A stretch of DNA of 64,000 nucleotides, from assembly GCA_032622095.1 (NCBI GenBank), contig CP136065.1, positions 115,979,195 through 116,043,194 of the forward strand. Reading direction: 5' to 3'. Source of the DNA: Siphonodentalium dalli. Its lineage: Eukaryota; Mollusca; Scaphopoda; Gadilida; Siphonodentaliidae. Shown in pieces: positions 1 to 11,844 of the stretch. Numbering within the stretch: the first letter of the stretch is position 1; each line of letters starts with the position of its first letter. The notes under the pieces were generated by a model. That model saw only the letters and a list, made by a program, of their open reading frames with translations, was not told the DNA's origin and did not search any database. A program made the position numbers and the translations under genes.

Positions 1-480
1 AGTACTGACGCACAGCCCAACCTGCAGACAAAATTTCACTACTATATTGGAAAAAATAACAAAATTATAGGGCGATGGGTACCAATTTTGGCATATTTTG
101 AGTGGCCAATCATTGCTGTGATGATTTTGTATTCCTTATATTTATTTAAATTTATGGGTTTGCCAAAAGTGTCCCCATTTAACCTTTAGCTTATGTCTGC
201 TTGATCATGTGGTGAAAATTTTGAGTGATTTCGTGCATTCAGTTTGATGATATTTGAATTTGATGGTTATTGAGATATTCCGTTAAATGATTTATAACAT
301 GTGAATCTAAAATAAAGCTTTTTATAAACACAATTTACAATAACCATGGATCAGGAATATAGTTCAGTTGGACATTTCATGGTATAGAAGATTATTGGTA
401 AAATTCGTTTTCTGTGTATTAGTCTATTTAAATTATATTCAATTCTCCAAAATATGTGCACATAAATTCCGTTAAAATCT

Positions 481-2673
481 GTCCTCTCCGAGAATCTTTG
501 TCAACTGCTAATATTAATGAAATGAGAAAATCATTTTGTATTGTGGGTAAACTGTCACTAGTATTGAGGGTGTATACACTTTAATTGGTTTGCTGAACCA
601 TCCCGATTTGGAACAGCAGCTCATTAAATGTTAAAAAAAATGTCCTCTCCGAGAATTCAAGCATAGAACCCAGAGATTTTCTGGAAGACATTGGTTTATA
701 TTGAACTTTAACCATTCTGTTAATGAGAATGGGGTGTAGTAATAATATACTATATTAAAATACAGTTTATGCAACATGCTGTGTCCAATTTGAGCTACTA
801 ATGTGTTATTTAATTTATTTCCATTGAGGCAATTCAGGTCTGCTCAACTGCAATTGTCTGAGTAAATTGTCAATCTGAAGAATTTCTTGATCATTGATAA
901 TCATGTCATTGATTACAAGTGGTTTGATGGAAGTGTTGTTCGTAAAACATATGTTTCTCAATAGTTAAATATAATTGTCTTGAATTATCGGAGAGGACAC
1001 ATTTTTTAACAGATTACAGAGTATCTACACTTACTTGCAATATTAAAGGAATAATCCATGTGTGTGTACATATAATAACATTGGAATACCATAGGACCCG
1101 TAAACTGAGATAAATAAACACAGTTCATACCCTGGTGGTCTGTATAACTCTCAATAAAATAGTTTAGACCATACAAAAGTATTATCCATATATTTATACA
1201 ACCATAACATGAGGATTCTGCCCCTATGACCCCTCGATACACTCAATACAGATTACCACAGTTTACCACAGTTCATATAAAAAAATACAGGAAGTAACCC
1301 CCTATAGAATGATTTCACACATTACAATGTTTTATAAGTAACTTGGACGCTAAAATCAATAATAATCAATGTAAATCTTCTAAGCGATCCATGGCCCCTA
1401 AATTTCAATGAACCATGACAGGATGAACAAATTGAAAATTATGGTTCATCACAATAATCCACACCAAGCATTAACAATGTTTATCCGCCTTCTTGGACTG
1501 GAGAAAAAGATTTTTTGAAGTTCTTATTTTATTTAGAGTTATCTGACCCTTTTAATGCCTCCTGACTTAGGACCGCTTGAAGCCCCTGACATGATAAACT
1601 GAAGATAGCCCATTTTCCAAATGCTCTATAGCACTCAATAGATTTGTTTCATACATACCGGTAGAAAAGCATTGATTTCTGTTCTCGACATTAATTCCAT
1701 GACAACCCCATAGCCCTCAATGTTAATCTTCTCACCCCTCATTGTCATTTTAACTCCACTCAACCATGACCCTATGAACAAATTATAAACTATGTCTCCA
1801 TACCAAGTATTATGGAAATCGGCCCAGTGAGACTGCAAATAATTTTGAATTTTAAATAGTGCACTACTACATGTACATTAAATGTGGGTTCGCTCTGTCT
1901 GCTCATATTCTGAAAACATCCATACAATGGACAATGGACTATTCCAATTTATACTTTTAGAATGAAATGGGAGAGTCTATTCATTTGTGAATGCCTATGA
2001 GTTACAGATTATAATAGGGCTAACATATGACAGCTAAAAATAACTCTAGTTCAATAATTTGTCCTGTCTGCAGGTGTCTCTTGTCTCTTATACAGTAAAG
2101 CCTGTATAAATGAGTAAACCTCACATCTGAATAATTGTAAGTCAAAAAAGGGGCATCACTCCAGTAAAAAAAATTGTATCAAACCCATATTCGAACTTGA
2201 TCTGTATTTTGGGCTGCGAAATCACAAACCAAAATACCAGATTTGGTTCCAGTCAGATAAAAACATGTTTGAGTCATCGCAGCATGCTTGAATTCTAAGT
2301 CGAAAAGGGCCCATACCTCTATTTAAAAATCATATCAAACCCATTTTCAAACTCATCCTGCATTTTGGGATGAGAAACTCGTACAAATTTGTGATTGAAT
2401 AGAAAATGTTTGAGTTATCGCACCATGCGTAAAATGTCTACATACGGATAGACAGATGGACGGACAATGAGTGGTCAATCCGAACGTTAACATTACGTAT
2501 AAAATACGATGGTATGGGTACACATAAAAACCAGTTATGGGACAACAGATCTTGTCCCAACTTATCATTTGTCGAGTCATGTTTCCAAGAGTCGGCAATC
2601 TTTCTAAGATTGAGTTACAAGACTCTGATGTCTACAGTGAATGAATGTTAAAAAAGTGTGTCCTCTCCGAGAA
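481..2673. repeat. Dispersed 14-bp motif GTCCTCTCCGAGAA, four copies
   Basis: The motif occurs at 481-494, 642-655 and 2660-2673 on the + strand and, with one mismatch, at 985-998 on the - strand. Three copies are preceded by a TTAAAAAA-like run in the motif's own orientation. The sequence between copies is AT-rich and not obviously repeated. It may be the slowly diverging core of an old repeat, or a protein-binding box inside one. Function unknown. Confidence 0.6.
2130..2480. repeat. Degenerate ~160-bp-period interspersed repeat
   Basis: Contains two related units, each with an AAAAAGGGGC-type start, a CAAACCCAT phrase and a TGATCTGTATTTTGGG phrase. It ends in a GACAGATGGACGGAC tract. A related block with the same phrases and the same GACAGATGGACA ending lies at 51060-51630, so this is a dispersed family. 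Non-coding. Confidence 0.55.
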
Positions 2674-3574
2674 AAAGTCAGTGGAAATTGGCAATTTTTA
2701 AATATGCTCTTGTTGAGTCAATTTTTGTCTGATTTTGAAAATGCTTTCAATATTACAATCTTTGAAGCATGCACTTCAACTTGAGAAGTAAAATCTTTAC
2801 ACTACTGATGCATTTTCTATTATCAGAGAATAACAATTGGGGAATATGAATATTAAGAGTTCATAATTTACATATAAATTTAAAAAATATGGAAATTCAA
2901 AGATTTTTCCAGTAATTTTGACATATATGTTATCTGATTGTCCAATGCTCAATGTCATGTGATATCATTCCGGAAACAGATGCACAATAATTAAAATTCA
3001 GACATTAGAAATTAGTTGTTCAGTATTTTCAATTTTGAGGGAATCCTGCATAGACCAAACCTGAAAAATCAAAATACACTTGCTCCTGCTCTGAAACTTT
3101 AGTTCCCGATCCAGTATGATGTTCCTAACATGAATTAATGAAGAAAAAGTTATTTGAAAAACACTTTTTTTGCACCCTATTTGGCCACTTGTGGTCAACC
3201 TTTAACGTGAAAGAGCCCACATTGTACCATGCAAATTTCCAGTTCGAGCTGTTTCTGAATAGAACCTGGTATAAAATTGTCTACTATGAGGGTTTACAAG
3301 CAGATTTTACCCATTCACAATACAAACCGTTCATAGCAGCATGCATGGCCTTATTGCTCGAAGACGAGTGTGACTCGCCACACAGTAGTATTTCAACCAG
3401 GCTCTACCCATGATTCATTTGATGAACTGGATATTACATGCACACTTCGGCTAGGATATGATACCGGTAGGCAGCAATTAATACATTATTTTGCTGACAA
3501 TAGGATAACATATACATATCGCGATTTAATTTAGGCTTGAAAAATTATTGAAATTTCAACACGCAGTAACGAAT

Positions 3575-3607
<33 letters not shown>
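3575..3607. repeat. Poly-G tract, 33 G
   Basis: Uninterrupted run of 33 G on the + strand. Similar long G runs occur at about 6716-6732 and 16629-16648. Runs of this length slip during replication and sequencing, so the exact length is unreliable. It could form a G-quadruplex. Confidence 0.9.
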
Positions 3608-3608
<1 letters not shown>

Positions 3609-3720
3609 GTTTCTTCGCAAGTCAGAAGAACTATTAGTCAACAATTGGAATTCAATAAGTATAAAAAGGCGTCGCATACAACAAAATAATGTTTGAGATG
3701 TATAATAATAAAATACAAAC

Positions 3721-4511
3721 CTTTCATGGATCTCCTTGAATATATCGTTCATTACCTTCGAGGAACATTCCATAAGGGTGTTCACGTCTTTGAATTTGGA
3801 AAGAACAGAAGACAGTGAAGCAACCCTTGAACACAATAAAGCCGTATCTAACCTAATGTTTCTCAAAATCTCTGCCTTCACTTCCTCGTACTGTTTTTTC
3901 TTATTTGATTCAGCATCGTCTGACTCCTCAATGACAGGGTCAAAGTTGGGACATGTTTTCAGAATGATCTCTGGGGTACTGGAACGTACACAGGATTTAA
4001 CTCGCACTGCTGAATAATCATGGTCATCAGATAAAATAGAAGAAATATTATTGTTGTCACACATTTCATCAAATCCATGTTCTTGATTGGGAATTGTAAC
4101 TGTTTCACTAGTAGAAATGAGTCTTTTTTTTACTCTTTGTTTTTTACGTTTAGTTGGAGTTTGATTTTTTGTGAATGACGTATATTTACCAGGTGTCCGT
4201 GGTGTGCTATGGAGACGCTTCTCTGTTTCTCTGTTCCCCGATTGCATGTACTCCGACAAATTTTTCATGCAACTACATTTGAACTCATAATTAGATGACA
4301 CTCTGTTGAGACACTTCTGACAGATGGAAGCACTCGCCGGTAATTTATCAACAGATGCCCCGAACAAAGATGTTAATTTCTGACGCACTTCTTCTTTGAT
4401 ACATTTAGTTTTGTTTAACTTAAAACATCGAGATTTGTCTGATGTTAAGCAGGCAAAACACACAGCTTTCGATTTTTTTCGGGGAGTTGAACTTGAAAAG
4501 CCCGCGGACAT
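3721..4511 (-). CDS. Putative coding exon with ZAD-like zinc-binding N-terminus (partial gene)
   Basis: An open frame of about 263 codons runs on the - strand from an ATG at 4511 (an in-frame ATG also exists at 4571). It ends at a plausible 5' splice site (AAG|GTTTGT, cut after 3721). Residues of about 18-66 hold two C-x-x-C pairs about 42 residues apart (CFACL and CQKCL, then F-x-C-x-C). This resembles the four-cysteine pattern of ZAD domains, which dimerise N-terminal parts of zinc-finger proteins. A basic stretch rich in K and R follows (TPTKRKKQRVKKR), like a nuclear localisation signal, then an acidic segment. No downstream exon was recognised below 3721. It could be the first coding exon of a host DNA-binding protein or part of a transposon-encoded one. 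Confidence 0.45.
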
Positions 4512-4584
4512 TTTGAATGGGATTCCCCAGTCTAAAAATAGAGGTATCCCTCCGCATAAAAAAGTTACCATCCTTATGGCAGTG

Positions 4585-4660
4585 GTATATCAGCGTAGCG
4601 ATGAGAGATAACTCTGCCTGGAGTATATCAGCGTAGCGATGAGAGATAACTCTGCCTGGA
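4585..4660. repeat. 38-bp tandem duplication upstream of the ZAD-like exon
   Basis: Two nearly identical 38-bp copies (4585-4622 and 4623-4660), each beginning GTATATCAGCGTAGCGATGA. They lie directly 5' of the minus-strand ATG codons at 4511 and 4571, so they would fall in that gene's leader or promoter. The near identity implies a recent duplication. Confidence 0.85.
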
Positions 4661-5148
4661 GTTTGATAACTGACCTGCACATACAGGGTGTTCCGAAATG
4701 TAACGGAGCAATATTCAACCAACAACAACAACAATGCCGCTACAATGTCAAGGACACCGGATATTGTATCCAAGCAACACTTCCAAATTTTGAAAGAACG
4801 GAGACAACATCTTGCCGAAATTCTTCTATGATTTAAATTTCTGCACGCTTGAGAGGAATTCGGCCAACAACAGCCAATTGTAACTGGTGAGCATTGTAGC
4901 GGACCACCATCTCTGAACAGATCATATTAGCGAACGTTCGGTAACTTCACTGTCTTCAGACGACCACGATTCAATCGTAACTCCGAGTCTCCGTAACTTC
5001 AATTTCAAACTTGCGTAATTCACTACTAGTACTAATTGGGGGAATTTCTATTACCAAGGGTAAATCAAATTAGTACAGCACCAGGGACCTTGAATCAACG
5101 AAATAGTGATAAAAGAATACAACAACAGCGTAAGTAGAGGAAGGTATC

Positions 5149-6673
5149 CAGCTAACTGGGACCTTGGCTAACTGGGACCTTGGCTAACTGGGACCTCGAG
5201 TCAAGTCAGGCTAACTGGGACCTTGGCTAACTGGGACCTTCTGGCTAACTGGGACCTTGGCTATCTGGGACCTTGGCTAACTGGGACCTTCAGATATATT
5301 ATTAATCATTTCATTAAAATCAATGTTTATTAAGTCATGAGAAAGTTAAAAACAAATGAAATGATAACATTTTAGATAAATAACATTAAACAAAACAGTA
5401 AAAACACAATAAAAACACTATACAAGTCTGCTGGTTTTGCAGTTCTGTGTAGCACGATGGAGGCTGTAGCACTGTCTCTGCATGTATATACCCATACTGG
5501 TATGCTGTATTTACTCTCTGTCATGCATGTCTGGTTCTTCAACTGGTGAGAATACCTGAGTGCATTCTCTGTCACGCCTGTCTGGTTCTGGAACTGGTGC
5601 GAATAACTGAGCGCATTCTCTGAGAAGTTGACTGGTTGAGACCTCTTTGGCGTCGTATTTGTCCCATAGCTGAAGATTTCCCCCTGCATTTATATAATAC
5701 CGTGGTGTTCTTCTTCTGGCGACGCGTCAACTTTCCTTCACTCACCATCTTAATTGTTGTCGGAATCTCCTTGGCTTCTTGATACAACAGAGTCAGGAGG
5801 AGATACAGTGGTAAGTTCGCCTTCATCGCTCTCTGGTTAAGTTTATTATGCCATCCTTCGACATCATTGTTGGTTCTTATGCTGCGTCCGAAGACTGACC
5901 ATTCATCAACTGACCATACAGGGTTCTTTATCCAGGTTTTCTCAACGTATGCCATATAGTTGCTGACGTGAGGTACCTGGCTGTCTACCTTTGCCTTTAG
6001 TCTGTCGAATGCATCAGGTTCAGAAGACATTGTGCTGATATGCTGTCTGACAGTAAATTGGCTTCTCTATAGCTGTCCATATGTTGTCTTTACTGTTAAA
6101 TACACTCACTGCTGATGACTGGTCAGTTGTTACAAGTGAACACAAGTAAGCTGACAATGATTAGATCACAAGATCAAATGGACCAACTGATTAAAACAAC
6201 AATCGCTTTCAAAACAAACTCACACCTTCACTGTGAATGCCATGAGTAATAATCACTTTATTGCATCTTAACTGTGAATGCCCATAATAACCATCACTTT
6301 ATTGACTTTAATAACCATAAATATTCATAGAAATATATAAGATACAAATAAGATACGAATAAGAAATTCAAATAGTGACCTTCAGTTTTATAGATTGACA
6401 ATATATATATATATATATATTTTTTTTATTAAGTCAGGTTGAAACAAATCTAAAACATTTTTGAAGCAATAACATAAATAAAACAAACTATATTCTATTA
6501 TCAATGTTCTATTCTACTAATATATGTAATAAATATAACCAAGGTCCCAGTTAGCCAAAGGTCCCAGTTAGCCAAAGGTCCCAGTTAGCCAAGGTCCCAG
6601 TTGGTCATGGTCCCAGTTAGCCAAGGTCCCAGTTAGCCAAAGGTCCCAGTTAGCCAAGGTCCCAGTTAGCTGA
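5149..6673. mobile_element. MULE-type transposon remnant with repeat-array terminal inverted repeats
   Basis: The left end holds eight units of GCTAACTGGGACC (5151, 5167, 5183, 5209, 5226, 5243, 5260, 5276), mostly 16-17 bp apart. The right end holds eight inverted units GGTCCCAGTTAGC (about 6542-6671). The ends are mirror images: CAGCTAACTGGGACC and GGTCCCAGTTAGCTG. Between them lies a fragment of MULE-like transposase on the - strand and AT-rich sequence, including an (AT)n run at 6401-6420. No clear target-site duplication was found. It is probably an internally deleted copy. Repeated subterminal units are typical transposase-binding arrays, but that role is inferred. Confidence 0.7.
5572..6030 (-). 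pseudogene. MULE-like transposase C-terminal fragment
   Basis: About 150 residues on the - strand. They contain T-N-N-D-V-E-G-W-H-N-K-L-N, the hallmark of the C-terminal part of animal MULE-domain transposases, preceded by W-x-V-x-x-W-S-V-F-G-R. The catalytic DDE core expected N-terminal to this is missing. A related reading continues in another frame around 5372-5689, suggesting a frameshift or the end of coding. Inside the element at 5149-6673, consistent with a dead internal gene. Confidence 0.65.
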
Positions 6674-6699
6674 CATTCTAGAGGAATGGGGCTAGTGAC

Positions 6700-7732
6700 C
6701 AGGGGCGGCGGAGCCGGGGGGGGGGGGGGGGGCACAGGGGGCACGTGCCCCCCCACTTTTTTCCACAATTATGGGTACATAATCTTCCAATACTAAATAC
6801 ATTGGAGAAAATAATTTTTGATTCCCAAGAAAACATTCCATTAGTAGACAAAATTGTGTTTAATCTTATCCGAGTTATGCCACTATGGTTATGGCTAGCA
6901 AGATAGATAGTTAATCCCTTGGTCAGTATTGACACTGTGTCTGAGTAATTGCCCTCTGGGAATTTAACTACAGACTTTGAGTTCTTTGTAGAGCTCAGGT
7001 CTTCTGGGGGCACCATTATAGCCATGTCTTGTATGCAGCAGCTTGTCTAATTAAAATCACATTCATCATACCAATCAAAGGTTTAAATTTGAGTGTCTTC
7101 AATAAAAGTGCAAACCTGGGGCTTGGCAGGTGTAACAAGTTCATGCCAAGGTGGTCAAACTCCTGATATGAGATCACTTGCTATATACCATATCAGTTGA
7201 TGCTGAGTATTCATTGGAATAACTTGACTATGATTTTTATCAACTCAGCTAATTCGTTATTACCAAGAAATAAGAAGAGTTAGAATGATTATTTTCTACA
7301 TTAAGTTTTACTGTGTACATGCAAGTGTTTGTGTACATATATATTATAGTTGTTATTTAATATTCAAAGTTACTTGTGATTATTGTTTTTTCGATATCAA
7401 CGGTTGTCATATGTGGAGTGAATTGGATTATACAGTATAGTGTATACTAATTTCATCATAACATTTATGACAAAGGACGCAGGTTTTAGAAGTTGTATCA
7501 ACGTCATAGGTCATCTTTCACACATTGGCTGCAAAAATAAGTGAGTAGCAGAGTAGCATCATTTAAACTCTTTCTTATTTTCTACCTCCATAATGGTACA
7601 TGCTGTAGCCACGAATAACATCATACTAAACAATCTTTGCGCTGGCGCATATTGGAACAGTTTTCAATTCATTCATGTAGTATTTTAAAAAAATGTTGCC
7701 CCCCCACTTTCTTGTCGCTTCCGCCGCCCCTG
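6700..7732. mobile_element. hAT-like non-autonomous element (CAGGGGCGG ends)
   Basis: The left terminus CAGGGGCGGCGGAGC (6700) is inverted at the right terminus as GCTTCCGCCGCCCCTG (ending 7732). GGCTAGT follows the right end (7733-7739) and also lies at 6690-6696, three bases before the left end, so the target duplication is slightly eroded. CAGGGGC-type ends and a short 7-8 bp duplication point to the hAT superfamily. A poly-G run lies just inside the left end and C-rich tracts at both ends. No intact transposase gene is visible. Confidence 0.6.
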
Positions 7733-7739
7733 GGCTAGT

Positions 7740-8329
7740 CTGTAAACCTGACATTAATATCAGAGCAAAGCATTTAACTTTAGGCTTAGGCCTTAGCTCT
7801 GTTTGAATAGTTGGGTCAAACAACTAGAAATTAGAATGGGCCCCAGGGTAATTTTCAGGCCAGTTTTGGTACCTGTAACAGGTATGGGCGCCCAAACTCC
7901 AGGCTCCCAAAATTTGGGCAAAAAAACAGTTAGAAAGAAGAAAAATTCCTCAGATAATTTGTTTTTTGACCGTTATTACTAGAAAACAAACACAACTATA
8001 ATTACTATTGAACTAACACTAAATCATCAAATATTGAAATAAAGCAATAAATTGTCATTTTATGGCAGTATGTACATGTAGTTCAAGGGGGAGGCCACTC
8101 CATACCCTCCCCAACTTAGGGCTGTGGCATTCGGATATGACTTTGGCATATAAACAGGTGTCCCCAAATAATTAAGTACTGGAAACTACACTGATGGGGC
8201 CTGAAAAATTTCCTCAAAATCATGGATAGTTTCAGTTTGGTCACTTGATTACTTGCGAAGTCGTCCCAGCTAGATGAGGATATCATACTAATTTGTAGGT
8301 TGTTCGTAGGCCATGATTATATAATTAGC
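7740..8329. other. No gene recognised
   Basis: Intergenic sequence between a hAT-like element and a tandem-monomer repeat. Only short frames without domain character. Nothing further seen. Confidence 0.6.
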
Positions 8330-9310
8330 TCACCTGAGTCTGAGACGAAGTCTCCGGTGGAGATATAGTCATCACTCCTCGTCCGTCCGTCAAGAATCAT
8401 CTTCTCCGCCAAAACTGTAAGACGGAAATGGTTCATATTTGGTGTGGATGTTCCCTAGGTGAATCACATTCAGATTTGTTCAAATGAGGTCATCAGGTCA
8501 ATTAGTTGAGAAAGCAGGGCCACAACTCTATTCCTTCATAGTAATTCTTAGAACAACTTCTTTTCCAGAACTATAAGGCCCAATGGGTTCATATTTGGTG
8601 TGGATGTTCCCTAGGTGACTCACATTCAGATTTGTTCAAATGAGGTCACCAGCTTGATTAGTTGAGAAACCAGGGCCATAACTCTTTCCCTCCATGGTAA
8701 TTCTTTTAAACATCTTCTCAAATACCATCAGGCCAAATGGGTTCATATTTGGTATTGTAAAGGGTCCTTGGGTGACTGGGGTTCAGATTTGTTCAAATGA
8801 GGTCACTGGGTCAAATGTGGGTGGGGCCAGGGACATAACTAAAAAAAAAAAATCAGATTCAACTCTTTAACCAAAAAAAAAAAAAAAAAGAAAAGAAATG
8901 ATATTATATTAAAAAATAAAACAATATTTAAAAAAAATATATAAAAATTGTATTTAACTCCATGGTCAATTATATATATATATATATATATTGTTTAACA
9001 TTTTTTGAAAATTGAAAAACTAATGCCATTACATTTATGAAGGTTGTGCCCCCTGGCCCTTCACTCAAGTTCACTGCTTCTGCCACCCGGGCCTGGTCCC
9101 AAAAATAAAATTTACTCAAATTCTTGACAGAGAATCATTAATAAGAAGCATTTACTTTGTAATTCTTAAAATGTCTTCTCAAGAGAAGTTGGACTATTTA
9201 GCTTAATACATATAGTATGGAGGAATCAGGAGGATCTTTTAGTGACTGAGATTCAGATTTGTTAAAATGAGGTCAACCTGTCAAGAAATGGCGGGCTATG
9301 GGGAGTTAAC
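8330..9310. repeat. Interspersed repeat with ~155-bp internal monomers
   Basis: Begins with TTAGCTCACCTGAGTCTGAGAC and a CGTCCGTCCGTC tract. It then repeats GTTCATATTTGGTGTGGATG at about 8431, 8589 and, diverged, 8741, giving a period of 152-158 bp. Each unit also carries AGATTTGTTCAAATGAGGTCA. The right side decays into A-rich and AT-repeat sequence near 8840-8995 and a weaker unit near 9220-9280. Non-coding. Confidence 0.7.
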
Positions 9311-9539
9311 ACTTTTATGTCTAATAAAATCATTGAAATACCAAATTCATTAAAAAACATCTACCTTGGAACCACCTGACTGATTAATCTGACATACATG
9401 TATTGTGTTTTGGGTCCATGGATAATTGGGCTTCAAAGTTCAAACATGTCTAAATGGTTTTAGAAAAAGGCGCAGCTTGTGAGATTGGAAATTTCCAACA
9501 ATTGAGAAAGTTTGAGGTGTCGGTTGTGAAATTCCAACC

Positions 9540-10690
9540 TAAGACTTGGGAGTCTGGAGCCCAGTCGGGAGGGGACTTGTTGAGCTGGAGGAGGGGGTGA
9601 TCAGTAGTGTACAGTTGGTAATTTCAAGGTGGATTTTCACCAATCTACATACGGTACTTGAAGTCTCTCTAAATTTGTCATTTATGTTAATATTGACATG
9701 TAGATCTATGGGAACGAGTAATTTTGGGGTCAATCACCCATCCTTTTGCACTGGCTACAGGTCGTACCCTTTGGTAGGATCATCATGAAATTTGTCTTGG
9801 ATGTTAATATTGACATGTAGATGGGAACTAGTCATTTTGGGGTCAATCGGCCATAAAACATGTCACCGGCAGCCATCTTGGATTTAACTCTTTGCATGAC
9901 TAAATCCTTTGGCACGGGCTTAAAGTCGTACCTTTGGTCGGATCATTATAAAATTTGTCATGGCTGTTGACATGTACATGTAGATGGCAAACAAGTCATT
10001 TTGGGGTCATTCGGCAAAAACATGGCCACCACTGGCCATCTTGGATTTCAAAATTCAATTCATTAGCACGGGCTACAGGCCGAACTGTTTGCCTGTTCAT
10101 CATGATATTTGTATCCATGGATGTTAATATTGACATGTAGATGGGAACAAGTCATTTTGGGGTCATTCAGCCATAAAACATGGCCGCTGGCAGACATCTT
10201 GGATTTTACTCATTGCGTGACTAAATCCTATGGCACGGGCTACAAGTCGTAGCTTTGGTCCGATCATTATGAAATTTGTCATGGTTGTTAACATTGATAT
10301 GTAGATGGGAACGAGTCATTTTGGGGTCATTCGGCCATAAAACATGTCCGCTGGCAGCCATCTTGGATTTTACTCTTTGCATGACTAAATCCAGGCTTTG
10401 GCACACCCTACAGTCCACTTCCCTCAGCCGATCATCACCTAACTTCATATTAATCTTGATATTGATCTATAGATGGAAGCTATCAAATGTTTTTGAATTT
10501 CATTGAAAACATAGCTGCCAGCAACCATCTGGATTGTACTTTATATATATCTCTTCATGTTGATAATCTAGTATTACTTAGACATTTCAACTTTCCGCAT
10601 TCCTAATCGCTCCATTGACTGTAGCACATGAAATTATTCCCTTTCCAAGTTGAGCTACAGTGTCATTGACACTTTCATTTTTATGTGGGA
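9540..10690. repeat. 165-bp-monomer repeat (family A), copy 1
   Basis: Several head-to-tail monomers carry the phrases ACATGTAGATGGGAAC, AGTCATTTTGGGGTCATTCG and CAGCCATCTTGGATTTTACT. The right end is TTGAGCTACAG followed by a 15-bp hairpin AGTGTCATTGACACT (10659-10673). The same monomers and the same 3' hairpin recur in other copies across the window. Lies upstream of the large gene. The short frames here are products of the repeat, not genes. Confidence 0.8.
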
Positions 10691-11833
10691 TGATTCCAAA
10701 CGTAATATACGATCGGGTGGTTCCCATATTTCAACTCTGTTATTAGAATGTGTGTGAGGGGGCATTTTTATGACATACAGTTGCTATGACAGTAATCAGT
10801 ATGAGGGAATGTTTCAATATAATTTGTTGTTAATACTTGTTCCTCAATAACCTACTTCACTGTAGAGAGTGCTCCTAGCTTGAGATTGCATGCTTTTTTG
10901 AGCCGAGATTGCAATATAAAACATTGAATTAATTACCCCGGAGAAATTCAGTTGAAATACACGGATGGCCTTTGTTATAGGTTATAATTTAGAAATTACA
11001 GTAACAAAATTATGAATATTTCCCCAAGAATATACTAATAGTATAATGATAGTATGAATGCAATATTTTCCACAGAACACACTTTGTGTGAGCTGAGCAT
11101 TTGTTTGTTTATATACAGTGCTCACATAAAGAGTGAGAAATAAGCAAAACACTCAACACTGTGGCATTTTTTTATGAGAGTGATTCATGGTGATTCATTC
11201 AACAACGAAATGACAGAGTGACAAGTATTAGCGAGTGCTATACCAGTATGTTGTAAACAACTTGGTGGCAGTTTCAATCAAAGTTCACTTTGTGGGGTCT
11301 CCCTAGTGTTGAGTGTTTTGCTTATTGCATAATATTTAGTCTTTAAGTACTGTATTGTAACAGAATTTGACTTTACATAACACAGCGTACGAACTTGACA
11401 ACACCATACTATTTATGCAATATTTATAATAAGAGCCCCTATATGCCAGTATCTTGTAAACAACTGGGTGGAAATTTTAACCAAAGTTCCATTAGTTGGG
11501 TCTCCCTGGTGTTGAGTGTCCTGCTTATCGCATACTCTGTACTCACGTTTTGGGTTGTCCGAATAATCACTTGAGCAATATTCAATAGAGTTTCTTGACA
11601 ATTGGTATGTGGGTCACATTTGAGAAGACACAGGTTTAAAAATGGTAACAGTTTAAATAGTGATTTTTGACAGTCAAGGTCATTTGATTTCAAAGATTTT
11701 TGCCAGAATTTGATTTTTTTTGTTTCCAAACAAAGCCAACTCCCCAAAAAATCAATCTTTTTCGGGAGACGTGTGGTCAACGACTTTTTTAACTATTTGT
11801 TGTAATTTCAGTTGTTTCACTCTTCTTTTATAG
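10691..11833. other. Region immediately 5' of the first coding exon, with a ~95-bp direct repeat
   Basis: No gene. Two related 95-bp blocks, at about 11244-11335 and 11444-11537, share TTGTAAACAACTTGGTGG, GGGTCTCCCT and TGTTGAGTGTTTTGCTTAT. An inverted partial copy (AAGCAAAACACTCAACACT) lies near 11140-11160. The stretch ends in a pyrimidine-rich tract and AG (11832-11833), the 3' splice site of coding exon 1. It is therefore probably the end of a 5' UTR intron rather than a promoter. Confidence 0.6.
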
Positions 11834-11844
11834 GAAAAATCAAA

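Larger units (their letters stand above)
1..3500. other. Non-coding stretch, no gene recognised
   Basis: AT-rich sequence with only short chance reading frames on both strands, none with a recognisable domain. It contains the dispersed motif GTCCTCTCCGAGAA and a degenerate repeat near 2130-2480, both listed separately. A 5' UTR exon of the large + strand gene could lie here or further upstream, but nothing in the sequence identifies it. Confidence 0.6.

Noticed and set aside
6568-7025. Minus-strand frames with proline runs near the poly-G tract
   Set aside because: The proline runs are translations of the G-tract at the hAT-like terminus; no domain and no conservation signal.
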